From NCBI RefSeq assembly GCF_958450345.1, contig NC_088784.1:72627747-72691746 (forward strand): a DNA stretch of 64,000 nt, in the 5' to 3' direction. Below, piece by piece: positions 32,061 to 44,250 of this stretch. Source of the DNA: Calliphora vicina (taxonomy: Eukaryota; Arthropoda; Insecta; Diptera; Calliphoridae). The notes beneath the pieces are model-generated. The model was given only the letters and a program-made list of their open reading frames with translations, made no database searches and was not told the DNA's origin. Position numbers and translations under genes: made by a program. The number at the start of each line of letters is the position of its first letter. Within the stretch, counting starts at the first letter, position 1.

Positions 32061-34600
32061 TCGTGTAGCGAAGAACAAAGAGATCATATCCATCAAAATT
32101 TAAAAATTATGAAAGATAGATACCAAGGTCGCTTGGATTAATAAATGATGACAGATTACTATAGCAGTATTACACGGGAGAGTCCTAAGGACCTCCATCG
32201 TAGACATTAAAAAAATAAGCTTCTAACCTGTAAACTAGTTTAATAAAATGTTGTGAAATCGTTTATTTCAATTTCTTGAAAATGCAAGTAGCATTGAAAA
32301 ACTAAATATCAATACAGTTAGAATCAGGGGTATAGAATTTAATTAAAATCAGTTTTAGTTTTGGCGGCTGCAAAATCATTAGAGGTTTCTGCTGTAACAA
32401 CTTCACTATACTGGTCACCCTAAAACAGCTCCTTTTTCAATTACTAGTCATTAAAATGCCGGCATAATGCAAGTTTTCCAATACAATAAAATCACAACAA
32501 AAAATGCCGGCATATTCAATTACTTTTGAGACGGGTACTCACTAGTACACGCAGCAGCAATAGAATACATGTGTTTTGGTTGTTTTTTGTTTTTACCGCA
32601 AACAACAATAACAACAATATGACCCCATAATTCTAGGTCAACTAAATGTAACGTAATACATGATGACGTCTAAAAATCAACCATAACAATAACTAACAGG
32701 AAGATGTTAGAAAAATCAATAATAAATAATAAAATCATGTCAAAAACAGATGTGAAGAATAGAGAGCAAAGAAAAACAAAAACATACGAGAAGAGTAGGT
32801 ACATATGTACATACAAACTTATAACTAAATAAATAAATGTCAAGAGGTGTTTGAGGGAATAAATAAGACAAAAATTAAATGAATTAAACGGTAAATTTAA
32901 TTAATTTATACAATTGATAGAGCAGCGAATATAATAAACAATAATCATAATAATTCTTATCTAATGATGACAGAAAAATATGTTTATAAATAAACTAAAC
33001 TGCAATCATATTAAATACAAAAAAATATAAAAATATGTATAAGTATGTAGCTAGTTTTGTTGTTATTTTTTTTCTTTAATAATTTTATTTAGGGGAGCAT
33101 AGAATCTAGCCACAATTTAAGAGAATTTTTTTCTTTTTTTCTGGTTGTTCTTTTGTACACAGTTTTTTAAGAGCTCTGCTACATATAACTAAACTGTTGT
33201 TATTTGAAATGAAGGTCACTAAAGGTCGCTTGAAATTTTCTATTTAAATGAATTTCTAGTACAATTTTGGAAAAATTTTAAAAAATTCTAGAAAATTAAC
33301 TATAAAATTATAACTAATAAATAAATAATTAAAAATTATTATTATAATCTAAAATGAATCAAAATGTTTTTTTGCATGAATAGAAAAAGCCAGGAGTGAG
33401 ACACTGTTTCAATGAAAAATTTTATTTTATTTTTTTTTAAAAAAAGCCATGATTTTTTTGTGTTTAAAATTTTTGTTTGAATATTGATTGATTTTAAAAA
33501 AAATTATTATAACATTTTCTTTGCCATGCTGCATAATTTAGTTTTTTTTATTTGCATTTTTTATTCTTTTAACTTTTTCCCTCAAAAACTTACTGCTCAT
33601 TTTGTTTGTTTTTTATTTAATATTTTGTAACACTAAAAAAAATTTTATAATTTTTCACTTTATTTTTTAAATCTCCAAGGATTTTCTTATGTTTTACACC
33701 AACAAAATGTATGATTTTTTAACGTTTCAAAAAAAATTATTAAATCGACAGTAAATTTGAATATTTTCTTTGCTTTAGCGACCCGTTGAGTTTTTGTTTT
33801 TAAGCTGTTTAGTAGGAGAGAAATGCTGTTGTTTCGTACACCAGCGGCGAGTAACTGAATAAATGTACTGATGGTTGGTTATATGGAAAGCCTGCATAGG
33901 CAGCCTCGAACGTCATCATGAGCTAACGTCAACATCATCATCGACATCATGACAAATAGTCAGAGGAGCCACCACAATCAGCAGCAGTAGTAGCAGACAC
34001 ACCAACAAACATGTGAGTTTAACTAATACACATAAATACATACATATTAACACATAAATATATGTAGATACATGCTTATTCATACATATATATCCATCCA
34101 TCCATCCAACCAACCATGCATCCATCCTTACCCACCCCAGACCCCATATAGTGTTTTTTTGTTTTATTCTTTTTTTTAAAAAAAAAATAACAAAAATTAA
34201 GCAGAAAAAACGCCAACGTTAAGAATTTTGCGCATTGTCTGTGGGCTCCTCTTTTTAATTATTTTTCATCTACATTTCTGCTTTTATATCTTTTATTTAA
34301 AAAAACATCTTGGCTGTACTAATTGTTTTAGCAATTACTGTATGTGTTTTTTTCTCAGTGGGCGCCTTTTTGCAGCGTCCATAGTGCACCAAAAGAGACC
34401 AGACGATTAACAAAAAAATTAAATAACATTAACAAATACCCACATATTGTTTATAAAATAAAATTGATAAATATAATTTGTTTTTTCTCTCTATCTGATT
34501 ATGATTAGCTAAATTAACATAGTTGTTGTACTGCTTTTTTATTTATTTGCCATTTTTTTGTTTTGTTTACTTTTAAGAGTAATATCTTCTAGTATGAAGA
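32061..34600. other. Intergenic AT-rich DNA
   Basis: 2.5 kb with homopolymer and simple-sequence tracts (catccatccatc near 34090-34130, cagcagtagtagcag near 33980). Short open stretches are low-complexity and antisense to simple sequence. No gene or element ends are supported. Confidence 0.5.
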
Positions 34601-34619
34601 GAGTAAACTTTCAGTTTGT

Positions 34620-35087
34620 TTTTTAATTTAAAAGAGTGAAAATATAAAGCTCTTCATACAGTGAATAACAAAGTGTATGCAAATTAATTGTTTGTTTTCA
34701 TTAGACCGGTTTTTGAAACCGATTTGTTTTTGTTTTACCTTTCGAGATTTAAAACTGTCGCTCCTGTTTATCCCTATAACAGTTTAATAGCAACCGGTGA
34801 TGCCAGAGTTGTTATTCAATTTAACACTACTAAATCAGTGTTGCCAATTTCGCACTTCCGGTGCATAAGAAAATTTTAAACATTTCTAAATTAAAAGAGT
34901 GAAATGAAAATCTTAAGCTCTTACCTACAGTAAATAACAAAATGTATTGAAATTAATAGTAAACATTAGAAATTTTTTTGGATTTATGTTCCGAGATTTA
35001 GCACTTTGTTCCTGTTTATCCTTAAAACATTTAATGCCAGAGTTGCTATTCAATTATACAAAACTAAATCAGTGTTGCCATTAATTT
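34620..35087. repeat. Two-copy tandem duplication, period about 245 bp
   Basis: The block from ttaaaagagtgaaaatataa (34628) to aaatcagtgttgccaattt (34855) recurs, diverged, from ttaaaagagtgaaatgaaaa (34891) to aaatcagtgttgccattaat (35085). The second copy leads straight into the CTGT microsatellite. Both copies end with cagtgttgcca, the same as the hAT terminus seen at 37883. Confidence 0.75.
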
Positions 35088-35342
<255 letters not shown>

Positions 35343-35533
35343 TGAAATCAGTTTTCTGAAGACCCCAGATATCTTCGGGATCCAAATCTTCAATAATTCT
35401 GTCAGACATGCTTTCGAGAATTTTGCTATTTAAAATCAGCAAAATCGGTCCACAAATGGCTGAGATATGAGGAAATAACCAAGACAACCTCGATTTTTGA
35501 CCTATTTTTTACCTATATCTGGATTACTAATGC

Positions 35534-36081
35534 CCAGATTTTGACTTGTTATTTAAATACGTATTTAGTTAATTTTAACTTAAAATTAAGTTGTATTTAA
35601 ATACAGTTTGAGTTTTTCAGTGCTACATAATTTGTCTTATTTAAATAAGATAAAAGTATGGTAGCACTACTAAATATCAAAAATTTATCGATAGTTTTGC
35701 TTAAAACAGGTGTTCAACCAAAACAAAAATTGATACATTTTGCCCAATAAGAAATAAAAGTTTATTAAACAATAAAATTATTGGTAGGAAAATGCACAAA
35801 AGAAGCTCCAATTGCCCCGCATCGGAATTGTAGTTTTTGCAAGACGCTTTTTTTAGCAAGACGCTGTTGTTTGTTTTTTTTTTTACTACAATAGAGTGAA
35901 AAAAAACCAAACAACAAAAGTCAGCTGTCAAAAACATATGGTAGTTTATGAAACTTAAATAGAATTTAAATGACCAACGTCGGCCATTTAAGTATCATTT
36001 AAAAAAGCACTGAGAAACTCATTTTCGCATTTAAATAGAACTTAAATATAATTCATATTTAAATACGAAGTCAAAAACTGG
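35534..36081. mobile_element. Inverted-repeat element with about 85-bp arms
   Basis: The left arm starts ccagattttgacttgttatt and ends tgagtttttcagtgct. The right arm is the inverse, starting agcactgagaaactca and ending cgaagtcaaaaactgg. Arms are rich in atttaaata. The centre (about 35640-36005) is unique sequence with no transposase. No target duplication is obvious. Confidence 0.65.
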
Positions 36082-36475
36082 CTCTAAGACATTAATATAG
36101 ACAATATGGATATCTAATGATAGATATTTCAAAGACATTTGCAACGACGTATATAAGACCATAGTAAGTTGGACCTACAATGGATCAAAATCGGGAAAAA
36201 AATTTTTAACCCGAATTTTTTTTTCAAAAAAAAAAAATTAAAAAACAAAAAAAAAATTTTTTAAATTTAAAAAAAAAATTTGTTTTTTAAAATTTAAAAA
36301 AAAATTAAAAAAACAATCGAAATTTTTTTTTGCAAAAAATTAAAAAAAACAACTGGAAAAAAAATTAAATTTTGTTTACCTAAAAATATTTAAAATTTTG
36401 AAGTATAATTTGGTGAAGGGTATATAAGATTCGGCACAGCCGAATATAGCACTCTTACTTGTTTTTGTTTTGATT
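36082..36475 (-). repeat. Dispersed fly repeat fragment, plus an A/T tract
   Basis: The segment ending agattcggcacagccgaata, tagcactcttacttgttttt is the characteristic end of the same broad repeat class as 22398-23095, in the opposite orientation. It is preceded by a 200-bp run of mixed A and T homopolymers (36200-36370). Confidence 0.6.
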
Positions 36476-36603
36476 TATTATTATTTACTAATTATACATG
36501 TATAATGAATGTTAGAAAAAAAATTCTTTTATATATAACATTAATAATTTTTTATGAGTTTTATATGAAAAAAGCCTGAAAAACTATTGTTGAAATTTCA
36601 GTA

Positions 36604-36702
36604 CAAATCATTAATTTATGAATAATTGATCCGTTATTAGCGATTAAAAAAATAAGTTACTTTAGGGATAACAGCGTAATTTTTTTGGCGAGTTCATATC
36701 GA
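36604..36702 (+). pseudogene. NUMT: fragment of mitochondrial large-subunit rRNA
   Basis: About 98 bases match, from memory of insect mitochondrial 16S rRNA, the strongly conserved peptidyl-transferase region: atcattaatttatgaataat, then tgatccgttatt, aagttactttagggataaca, gcgtaattttttt and gagttcatatcga. Single differences (ggcgag for ggagag, ttagcgatt) indicate age. Flanking sequence is ordinary nuclear DNA, so this is a nuclear insertion and not a functional rRNA gene. Confidence 0.8.
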
Positions 36703-36869
36703 AATTTCAGGTCCCAGCGGACCTTTTCACACGTCAGTCAATAGAAACTAAACTATTGGTCGGATCGCTTTGATTTTTTTTAAACGATTCTAGATAAAAT
36801 TTCCTTGGAATATATACTTCCCATGGACCATAAAGGAGTAATTTCAGTTTGAACCCACCCGCCGGAGGG

Positions 36870-37110
36870 TTAAATTACCGAAACTCGTTCTTGTGCTAAC
36901 CACGATTTAACAACATATGAAGAGTGCTTGGGATTGTTATCGTGCTGAATAACTCATCGAAGAGGCATATTATACTCAGCATTTGAAATCATTACTCTTT
37001 CCAAGATGTCTCTATTGATAAATCCATCCATTATTCTACTAATTTTGTGCAATGGTCCAACTCCAGCAGCTGAAAAACAACCTGCGTATGTACTGGATAA
37101 GTAGTTTTAT
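36870..37110 (-). pseudogene. Tc1-type transposase fragment
   Basis: The minus strand gives GCFSAAGVGPLHKISRIMDG, then NRDILERVM, then IQHDNNPKHSSYVVKSWLAQ, the region of Tc1 transposases around the second catalytic Asp. One stop (MPLR*VIQHD) interrupts it. It abuts the mariner copy at 37110/37111 and is truncated at both ends. Confidence 0.8.
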
Positions 37111-37882
37111 TGGCCGAGCGTTGTCACGATGGAATATTACAGTTTCATTTCTGGACGAATGTTCTGGCCGTTTTACGACCAATGCTCACTTCAATCGAAT
37201 CAGTTGCCAAATTTCAGGTCCCACCAAAAACAGAACATTACCTTAGCGCCATGGATAATTGGCTTTGGAGTGGATTCGGCTGGTTGGCCTGGATTCACCT
37301 ACGATCACTTACGCTTCGTGTTATCGTAATGAATCCATTTTGTATCACAAGTAATGATTCGGTGTAAAAATTATTTTCTTTTAGCAATAGCATAATTTCG
37401 GACATGCAAAATCATTTTTTAATGTCTCTCGGTTTCAATTTGTATGGTACCCAATTTCCCTGTTTTTGGATGAATGCTGCTGCTCACAAACGTTTTAAAA
37501 TTGCTGCTTGAGTAGCTCCCAATGATTTTGCAATCTCTTGTTGAGTTTGACAACAATCTTCATGGAGTAATGCCTCCAATTCTTGGTCTTCCATATCAAA
37601 ATCATCGCTTCTGAACCTCACAAACCATCTCTCAAACACATTCACCATAAGCTTTGTTGAGCAATAGGTGTGCTTCATTGGCTCTTTTCTTCAAACTAAA
37701 AAAGTAAAGCAAAACTTCTCGCATATGACGCTTTGTTGGGACAAAATTTGACAGTTTCGAAGCAAAAACAACTTTGTTTTTTACACTATAATGTTCAATA
37801 ACTAAGTGCCGATTTGCACCATGATTTTTACGACGTCGTTTTTTCTTAATTCCCTTTGGAAGTTGCCCTCTTATCAACAAAC

Positions 37883-40024
37883 CAGTGTTGCCACCAATAA
37901 AATTATAAACTACACATGCCTCATGCCTAAATTACACATACGGGAAAAAATTACACATGTAAATAAATTTTCGTGATTTCAATAGGAGAAATGGTCTAAA
38001 ATTGTCATGAAAATAAAAGGTTTGTCACAGTGGAATCTGGGATGTTTGGACCAAATACGATCACTTTATTGTCAATGGACAATTTTCACTTGCGGTGATT
38101 TGAATTTAACCAGGAATTGGATATATGAGCGGTATTAAATCAAGGTTAGCAATGTCTTTTTTTAGTGAACTTTTATAATTTAATGAATTCTTGAGATCAG
38201 TCAAATATGTCAATCCCAAATACGCTTTTAACAAATATTAATCAATGTCCATTCGGAGATTGTTCCATTTTAAAATTAAAAAATAGCACACTGTTTGCTT
38301 TCGAATTTTAATTTATTCCTAATTTATATTAAGTGCTTTGAAATCAGTTTTGTTTTCAGTTTCAAAGATAAATATTTTTTACTATTTGTTTAAAAATTAT
38401 AGCTCTGATCATTTTTCTTCCCAGTAAGTACTTTACCAGTAAAATCTTGTAACGTTTATATTTTTAAAATTTGTAGTTATAAATTTGAAATAAAGCTTCC
38501 AAAATAGTAAGTCAGTTTTATTGTTTATTATTTAAAACACAAACCGGAAACCAGACAGACAATAGCATAAATACAAAACAGTTCTTACAGGTATAAAAAA
38601 TAACTAGTAACAATTTGTAAATAATTTTTTCTCCCACAAATTCCTACGTTCTTGTTTTTTTCTCTTAAGATTGGCTAACGTTACTCCGAAATAACTTCAA
38701 TTACCGCTACCGATATTACCTTTATTCTATAAACAATTTAAAATTATAAAAATACAAATTTTAGATTTTGGGTTATCTTGAAAATTAACGTTTTTCCAAT
38801 AACAATTTGTAATAACTTGTAAAAATGTATAGTTATTGTATAGTATTTGTTGTTTTATATTTTTTTCATGTTGAAATTAAAAGTCTTATATGTATATAAA
38901 CTAAAATTTAGTTTCTATTACCAATATTACGCAAACAAAACTATCACAAACGGCGAAATGTCCACTTGGAAAACCAAACATAGCAATCTCCAAATTACTT
39001 ATCGTATTTTTCTGCAAACCTATTTTTCGGCCACGTGCGATCCTAGTACATATAATTCCATTATACTGAGTAACAAACGAGTACAATATAATAAATATTG
39101 TTACGAAATTGTACGTGAATTCAAATGTAACGATTTTAACGGCTGATTTAAAAGTAGCAGAATGCTTTTAAATAACAGTGATGTAATAGCAAACTGTAAC
39201 ATATCTGTGGGCATTATTAACATTGAATAAAAGCTTTCAGTTGACCATTGATCGTAAGATGGCAAAGCTGTTTGCTGCGACCGTATATTCGAATTCGAAT
39301 ATTCAGTTAAAGAACATTGTAGAAAGTACACCACAGATGGCGTATGTATTAGAAAACTCTAGAATATACGAACTTTGACAGTTAAAGAGCAATCTAGAGT
39401 GCAGATGGCAGTGTTATAAATAGTGGCAGAGGTTGCAGTAGTGAGTGAGTTTATCAGAGACGCTTTTCGAATAAACATCAACTGAGTGCTGTGTTTTTCA
39501 AGTGAATTCGTGTACATTATAAAGTGTGTCTGTATTTCTGCGAATTTATAAACGTGTATAAAAAAACCATTGAGTGACTATTTAATTCTGTTGTTGAACA
39601 TTTTAAATAAATAAAGAGTTGTTACAATTTTTAAACTATAAACGGCTTTTATTTGCAATCAAAAGTATCCGGTTTATTTAAAGGAAATAAACCAACGTTT
39701 TGAAAAGGTTAAAACGTAACAATATGAATACATTTAGAGATACTGGATTTTTATTTATCAACTAAAATAGACGATATTGCTACTATCCCTCATATAAATG
39801 TACATATTTATTTCAATCGGTTTTGAAATCTGAACAATCCATAATTCATTCATTCAATTAAAATCTAAAATATAGATAAAAGACATACATTGACAATATA
39901 TTTTGGATATAATTGGAATTTAAAATTACACATGAATTACACATTCACTCAATTACACATGGGCTACACATCCAAGTTAAAATTACACACAATATGTGTA
40001 ATTACACATGAAGTGGCAACACTG
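37883..40024. mobile_element. hAT-type element, 2.14 kb, with an 8-bp target duplication
   Basis: Ends are cagtgttgccac and gtggcaacactg, a perfect 12-bp TIR of the classic CAGTGTTGCCA hAT form. It is flanked by caacaaac at 37875-37882 and 40025-40032, an exact 8-bp duplication. Subterminal copies of ttacacatg / catgtgtaa occur on both sides (37910-37965 and 39925-40010), as expected of transposase-binding repeats. Without the solo LTR inside it, the element is about 1.5 kb. I see no recognisable hAT transposase, so it is probably non-autonomous. Confidence 0.88.
39099..39721 (+). mobile_element. Solo LTR, 623 bp
   Basis: It begins tgttacgaaattgtacgtga and ends ggttaaaacgtaaca, with atat on both sides as a 4-bp duplication. 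Internal landmarks include ttataaatagtggcagagg (a TATA-like box), a probable start region around ttgcagtagtgagtgag, and the poly(A) signal aataaataaagagttg. It matches the LTR at 46273-46854 except for about 40 extra bases. A 4-bp duplication and preference for ATAT occur in gypsy-group retroelements. No internal retroviral genes remain here. Confidence 0.88.
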
Positions 40025-40133
40025 CAACAAACTCAAAAAACAAAAGAAAAAATTACGTCGTAAAAATCATGGTGTAAACCAGCACTAAGTGAGAATAAAT
40101 GACAGATATGTATGTGCTTTTCAAAATGGCATA

Positions 40134-41026
40134 CAGTGGTTGACAAAACAATGGAAACACTGGAAAACATCCCCACACCATAATATTGCCACCACCAAAC
40201 TTTACAGTCTTATTTGTGTACTTTGTGTTACAAATGTTCTCCCATCACTGCCTCTTAAATTGTATTTGGATTCGTCGGAAAAGATGACAGTATTCCATTT
40301 CTGTATCGACCAGTTTAAATGATCCTGGCAAATTGTAGACGAGCAGAACTGTTCTTTTTAGAAATGAGTGATTTTTTCACAGGACGATAGCAACCAAGAC
40401 CAGCCCCATTTACCCTGCGACTAACTGTTCGGGTACTTATTTCTAATTTTAGGCTATTAACAACCTCTCGAGGAGTTATTTTTGGGAATTTCTTGAACTC
40501 TCTCGCTATTAAATTATCTTGTCTAGGAGTAGTCTTAGGAGGTCTTCCACCTAAATGTTGAGTTTTTACAGAACCGGTCTCACGAAATTTCTTTATAATT
40601 TTTGAAACTGCTGATTTATTTATTGAATATTTATCACAGATACTTTTTTGTTTTAAACCAGCTTTAAAATCGTTAATTATTTTATTTTTTAAGTCTTCAC
40701 AAATCTTAAGAATTAAAAAATAAAATAACTGTAAACTGGATGCTTTCTCAACGTTCTTTTAAATATTATTTTCGTTTCACACTTCTTTCTTGCTGAAGTT
40801 TAAAAGTTTCCATTGTTTTGTCAGTAGCGAAATAGTGAATATTTTTAATTTTGTTCCCTTTTTTCAGAATATAATTAATTAAGTATGTTGTTTGTTTGTT
40901 AGTTAATTTATATAAATAAAACTATACAAGTAAATTACTAAAAAAAAATTTATTTTAAAAAATATTTTGAATTTTGGGCTACATATGGAATATTTGGAAA
41001 TGTTTCCATTGTTTTGTCAACCACTG
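40134..41026 (-). mobile_element. Tc1-derived element, 893 bp, internally deleted
   Basis: The TIR starts cagtggttgacaaaacaatg and its perfect 25-bp inverse lies at the right end. TA flanks both sides, at 40132-40133 and 41027-41028. The minus strand carries the paired DNA-binding part of a Tc1 transposase (ICDKYSINKSAVSKIIKKF, GGRPPKTTPRQDNLIA, ITPREVVNSL) with stops. A short piece around the first catalytic block follows (FSDESKYNLRG), then the left TIR. The rest of the catalytic domain is deleted. Confidence 0.88.
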
Positions 41027-41073
41027 TATACGCCATCTATTGTATATCAAACATTTGTAAGTCATACACCCAA

Positions 41074-42590
41074 TAAAAATGTATAATTGTTGTGTAATTT
41101 AAATATTCCAAAAGTTAATAAATTATCAAATGATAAATTAGACAGAGCGGATTCTTTTATGAAAAAACTCAATTTTTGAAACATTTTCAACGTTTTCGTT
41201 ATTTAAATAAAGGTACATAATTGCAAAAGTTATCAACCTAATTTTATTACATTATCTTAATCCTTTTTAAATGTTACACTAATTAAAATTTTCTTCACGA
41301 AAAATTACTATACATACAAACATATAAAGAAATTTCAAGTTTTTATGTTAAATGATATTCTAAAATTGTATAAACGGAATTAGAAAGGTGGAATCTGTAT
41401 TGTAATAAAGAATTTCCAAAAAGAGTAAATTTTTTTCTTAAATTTTCATTTTAGAGATATTCTTCATTTTTAAACTAAATAACCGTTAGTCTTTTAACTA
41501 ATCTCTTACAATTTAACATCCACAACAAAATAAACAGCTGATTTTGACAATAAATTTTATATAAAACATGCGCAAAATAATTTGGATCCACCACAAGAGT
41601 AACATTGCCGGTGGGGTTCTAATCTAAATAACACAATACTCAAACATGCACACACTCCTATGAATGGGAAATAATAAACAAATGAATGCATGCATATGCA
41701 TGACCCTTACTATGTAGATAGAGTACAAATATGTAGCCAAAGCAAAGACGAAGATAAAACACATGTAGCTTTTTGGGGTTTTCTTCTTCAACTGCTTCAC
41801 CCCTGCTTTCTCGTTCGGTAGGAAAATAAAAACAACAACAACAACCTTCAAGAGCTAAATAAATGCGCCGGTTCCGTATTTAGAATGAACGAAAGCAAGA
41901 AGGAAGGTAAAATAAACAAGTCGACTCATTTACTATGAGATTCAACAACAGAATAAAAGAAACTTTTTCCAAGGCTGTGCTTACATGAACATATTAAAAC
42001 ATGCTAAAAAGCAAAACTCAGTTGTTACACATGAAATGGATGGAATGTTATGATGAAGTGTTAATGTGTGTTGCGGCAAGTACAGAGACCCACCTATATG
42101 AGGCAAAAATCAGTACGAATTGAGCAGTAGCAAAATACGGTCATACAATCAAAACGAAAAATAAATAAAAAAAAATAAAATCAAAATTAAACATGGGGCT
42201 TGTGAAAACGGATGTAAAATATAATGTATGTGTGTGTGTTAAGATGTGTTCAAGTGTATGCCTGTGTATGAGAGTAAATTAAGGAAATATACCACAAAAA
42301 TAGAAAAAAAATTGATAAAATATCAAAGAAAATTTGAAAATTTAAAGAAATGTAATTGTAATAAGTAATTTTAAGAAAAAAAGCCATGTAAAAATCATAA
42401 ATAAGTGTAAAAAATATTTAATTGTGCAAAATAAATCTGTTAAAAAGCGTATAAAGAAATTATTACACCAGCCTAAAAATAGGCTTTAATTTTTTTCGTT
42501 AAAGTAATTTTCAAATGTAGCCAAACGTCATGAGCATTAATTGACCTTCATGGTTTTGTGTGTGTGTATGTGTGCAGAAGTGTTGTATGT
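41074..42590. other. Intergenic AT-rich DNA
   Basis: Contains short (tg)n tracts near 42225-42245 and 42560-42580. No gene or element ends are recognised. Confidence 0.5.
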
Positions 42591-42593
42591 ATA

Positions 42594-42795
42594 TTAGGGT
42601 GGCCCCAAAAAATTGTGGACGTTCCCAAATAAAATAAAAGTTTAATTCATTGTAAGATACCGTTTCTCAACATTTCTAAACCATCGTCCTCTTTTAGGGT
42701 TTTTATCATTTGTTTCATATATCTCGCGAAGGAAACATATGAAATATTGGTATCGTGTGAAAGGTCTTTCAAAAGCGCATTCTTGTAATATTTAG
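42594..42795 (+). repeat. Dispersed ggcccc-family repeat
   Basis: It begins ttagggtggccccaaaaaat and shows the full core: ccgtttctcaacatttctaa, tctcgcgaaggaaacatatg, atattggtatcgtgtgaaag. It is the clearest copy for defining the family. Confidence 0.6.
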
Positions 42796-43054
42796 ACCAA
42801 AAGTTTTCAAACTAAGGGGCTACAGAATAAGCGGTTCAAGCCACAACACTCCCTGCATCGAAATTGAGTTTCGACAATCGAACCTCATATCATGCCAGTG
42901 GCAAGACAAACCCCGTCTAAATTATTATTTTTCATCTAAAGGAAGAAAAATTAAAACAAAAATGCATTCATCAGATGAAAACAAAAATGTTATTTGGCAG
43001 CTTTTTCAGCTGTTGCAAAAAACATGGATATGTTTTGTTCCAACAAAAGTTAAC

Positions 43055-44250
43055 AGTTAAAAATATGCGGATGGTGATACGGATGACGTATCTTTCGAAC
43101 ACGGTTTTTGTTTGTAACAACTTATACGTCATTTTGAAAGGTAGATAACTATCGTTTATTCTCACTTAGTTATTGAACATTAAAGTGTAAACAACCACGT
43201 TTTTTTGCATCGAAAATGTCCAATTTTGTACCAAAGATTCGTCGCATTCGGGAAGTTTTGCTTTACTTCTTTAATTTGAAAAAAAAAGTGCCGCTGAATC
43301 ACACCGATTGCTCACCAAAGCTCGGTTTCAACTTGCAAGAGATGGTTTGTGTGGTTCAGAATTGGTCCTTTTAACACGAAACACAATGATCGCCCAGGCC
43401 AGTCGAAAAAGTTTGAAGTTCAAGAATTGGAGGCATTTCTTCATGAATATTGTTGTCAAACTCAACAAGAGCTTGCAAAATCATTGGAAGCTACTCAATC
43501 AGGAATTTCAAAACGTTTGCTAGCAGCAGGATTCATCCAAAAGCAGGGAAATTGGATACCATACGAATTGAAGCCGACAGACCTTGAAAGACGATGTTGC
43601 ATGTCCGAAATGCTGATTGAAAGCTATAAAAGAAAATAATTTTTGCACCAAATTATTACTTGCGATGGAAACTGGATTCATTACGATAACACGAAGCGCA
43701 AGAGATGATCGTACGTGCCAAGCAGCCGAGACGACTCCAAAGCCAAATATCCATAGCGTTAAGGTAATTCTCTGTATTTGGTGGGAGCAAAAGAGTGATA
43801 TCTATTATGAGCTCCTGAAATCTACGAGGAACCTGTACAGAATGCAACTGATACGTTTAAAGCGAGAATTGGCCGAAAAACGCCAAAAATATGCGGCCAG
43901 ACCGTAATATTCCATCATGACAATGCTTGTCCACATGTTGCAATACCTGTTAAAAAGTATTTAGAAATAAGTGGTTGGGAAGTTTTGCCTCCCCCATCTT
44001 ATAGTCCAAATCTTGCTCCGTCCTACTACTATTTGTTTCGATCGATGAATAACGTTCACTCTGGGATACGCATCACTTCAGAACAGAGTATCCGATAATG
44101 GCTTGATACGTTCTTGGCTTCAAAAGATGTGTTCTTTGGGCTCGGAATCAATATGCTGCCAGAAAGATGGGAAGAGGCCATAGATAACCGTGACTTTTAA
44201 TAAATTTATATTGTACAAATGTTTCAAAATCAAAGCTAAACAATTTATAA
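43055..44250 (+). pseudogene. Mariner copy, nearly full length
   Basis: The leader (tattctcacttagttattga) is followed by a start near 43219 (MSNFVPKIRRIREVLLYFFN) and the body to the 3' end near 44250. Blocks seen are QELEAFLHEYCCQTQQELAK, ITCDGNWIHYDN, IFHHDNACPHVA and the third-Asp region (PSYSPNLAPSYYYLF), in which the third catalytic Asp appears replaced. The 5' TIR is too worn to fix the end. Several frameshifts are present. Confidence 0.85.

Larger units (their letters stand above)
37806..40085. mobile_element. Small inverted-repeat element hosting a hAT insertion
   Basis: Outer ends are gtgccgatttgcaccatgat and the inverse of atcatggtgtaaaccagcac, an imperfect TIR of about 36 bp ending in acgacgt. 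The mariner target shows taa on both sides (37803-37805 and 40086-40088). A 3-bp TAA duplication would fit the PIF/Harbinger superfamily, but a 5-bp ctaag reading is equally possible. Without the 2142-bp hAT insert and its duplicated 8 bp, the element is only about 130 bp, a MITE. Confidence 0.7.
37111..41073 (-). pseudogene. Mariner copy split by nested insertions
   Basis: This mariner runs on the minus strand from its TIR at 41073 (reverse complement of gtcatacacccaa, then TA) and is left in three parts: 41027-41073, 40086-40133 and 37111-37805. The parts match consecutive pieces of the 10406 and 29594 copies. The coding part shows MREVLLYFFSLKKRANEAH, then EALLHEDCCQTQQEIAKSLG. It ends within the second catalytic block, where it meets Tc1 sequence. 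Two independent insertions interrupt it, at 37806-40085 and 40134-41026. Confidence 0.85.

Noticed and set aside
33916..34125. 69-codon minus-strand frame with a Leu-rich segment resembling a membrane helix
   Set aside because: It is antisense to catccatc and cagcag simple sequence. The hydrophobic run is a product of repeat translation.
36664..36681. Homing-endonuclease I-SceI recognition site
   Set aside because: tagggataacagcgtaat differs from the site at one base. It is explained by the conserved mitochondrial rRNA segment from which such sites derive.
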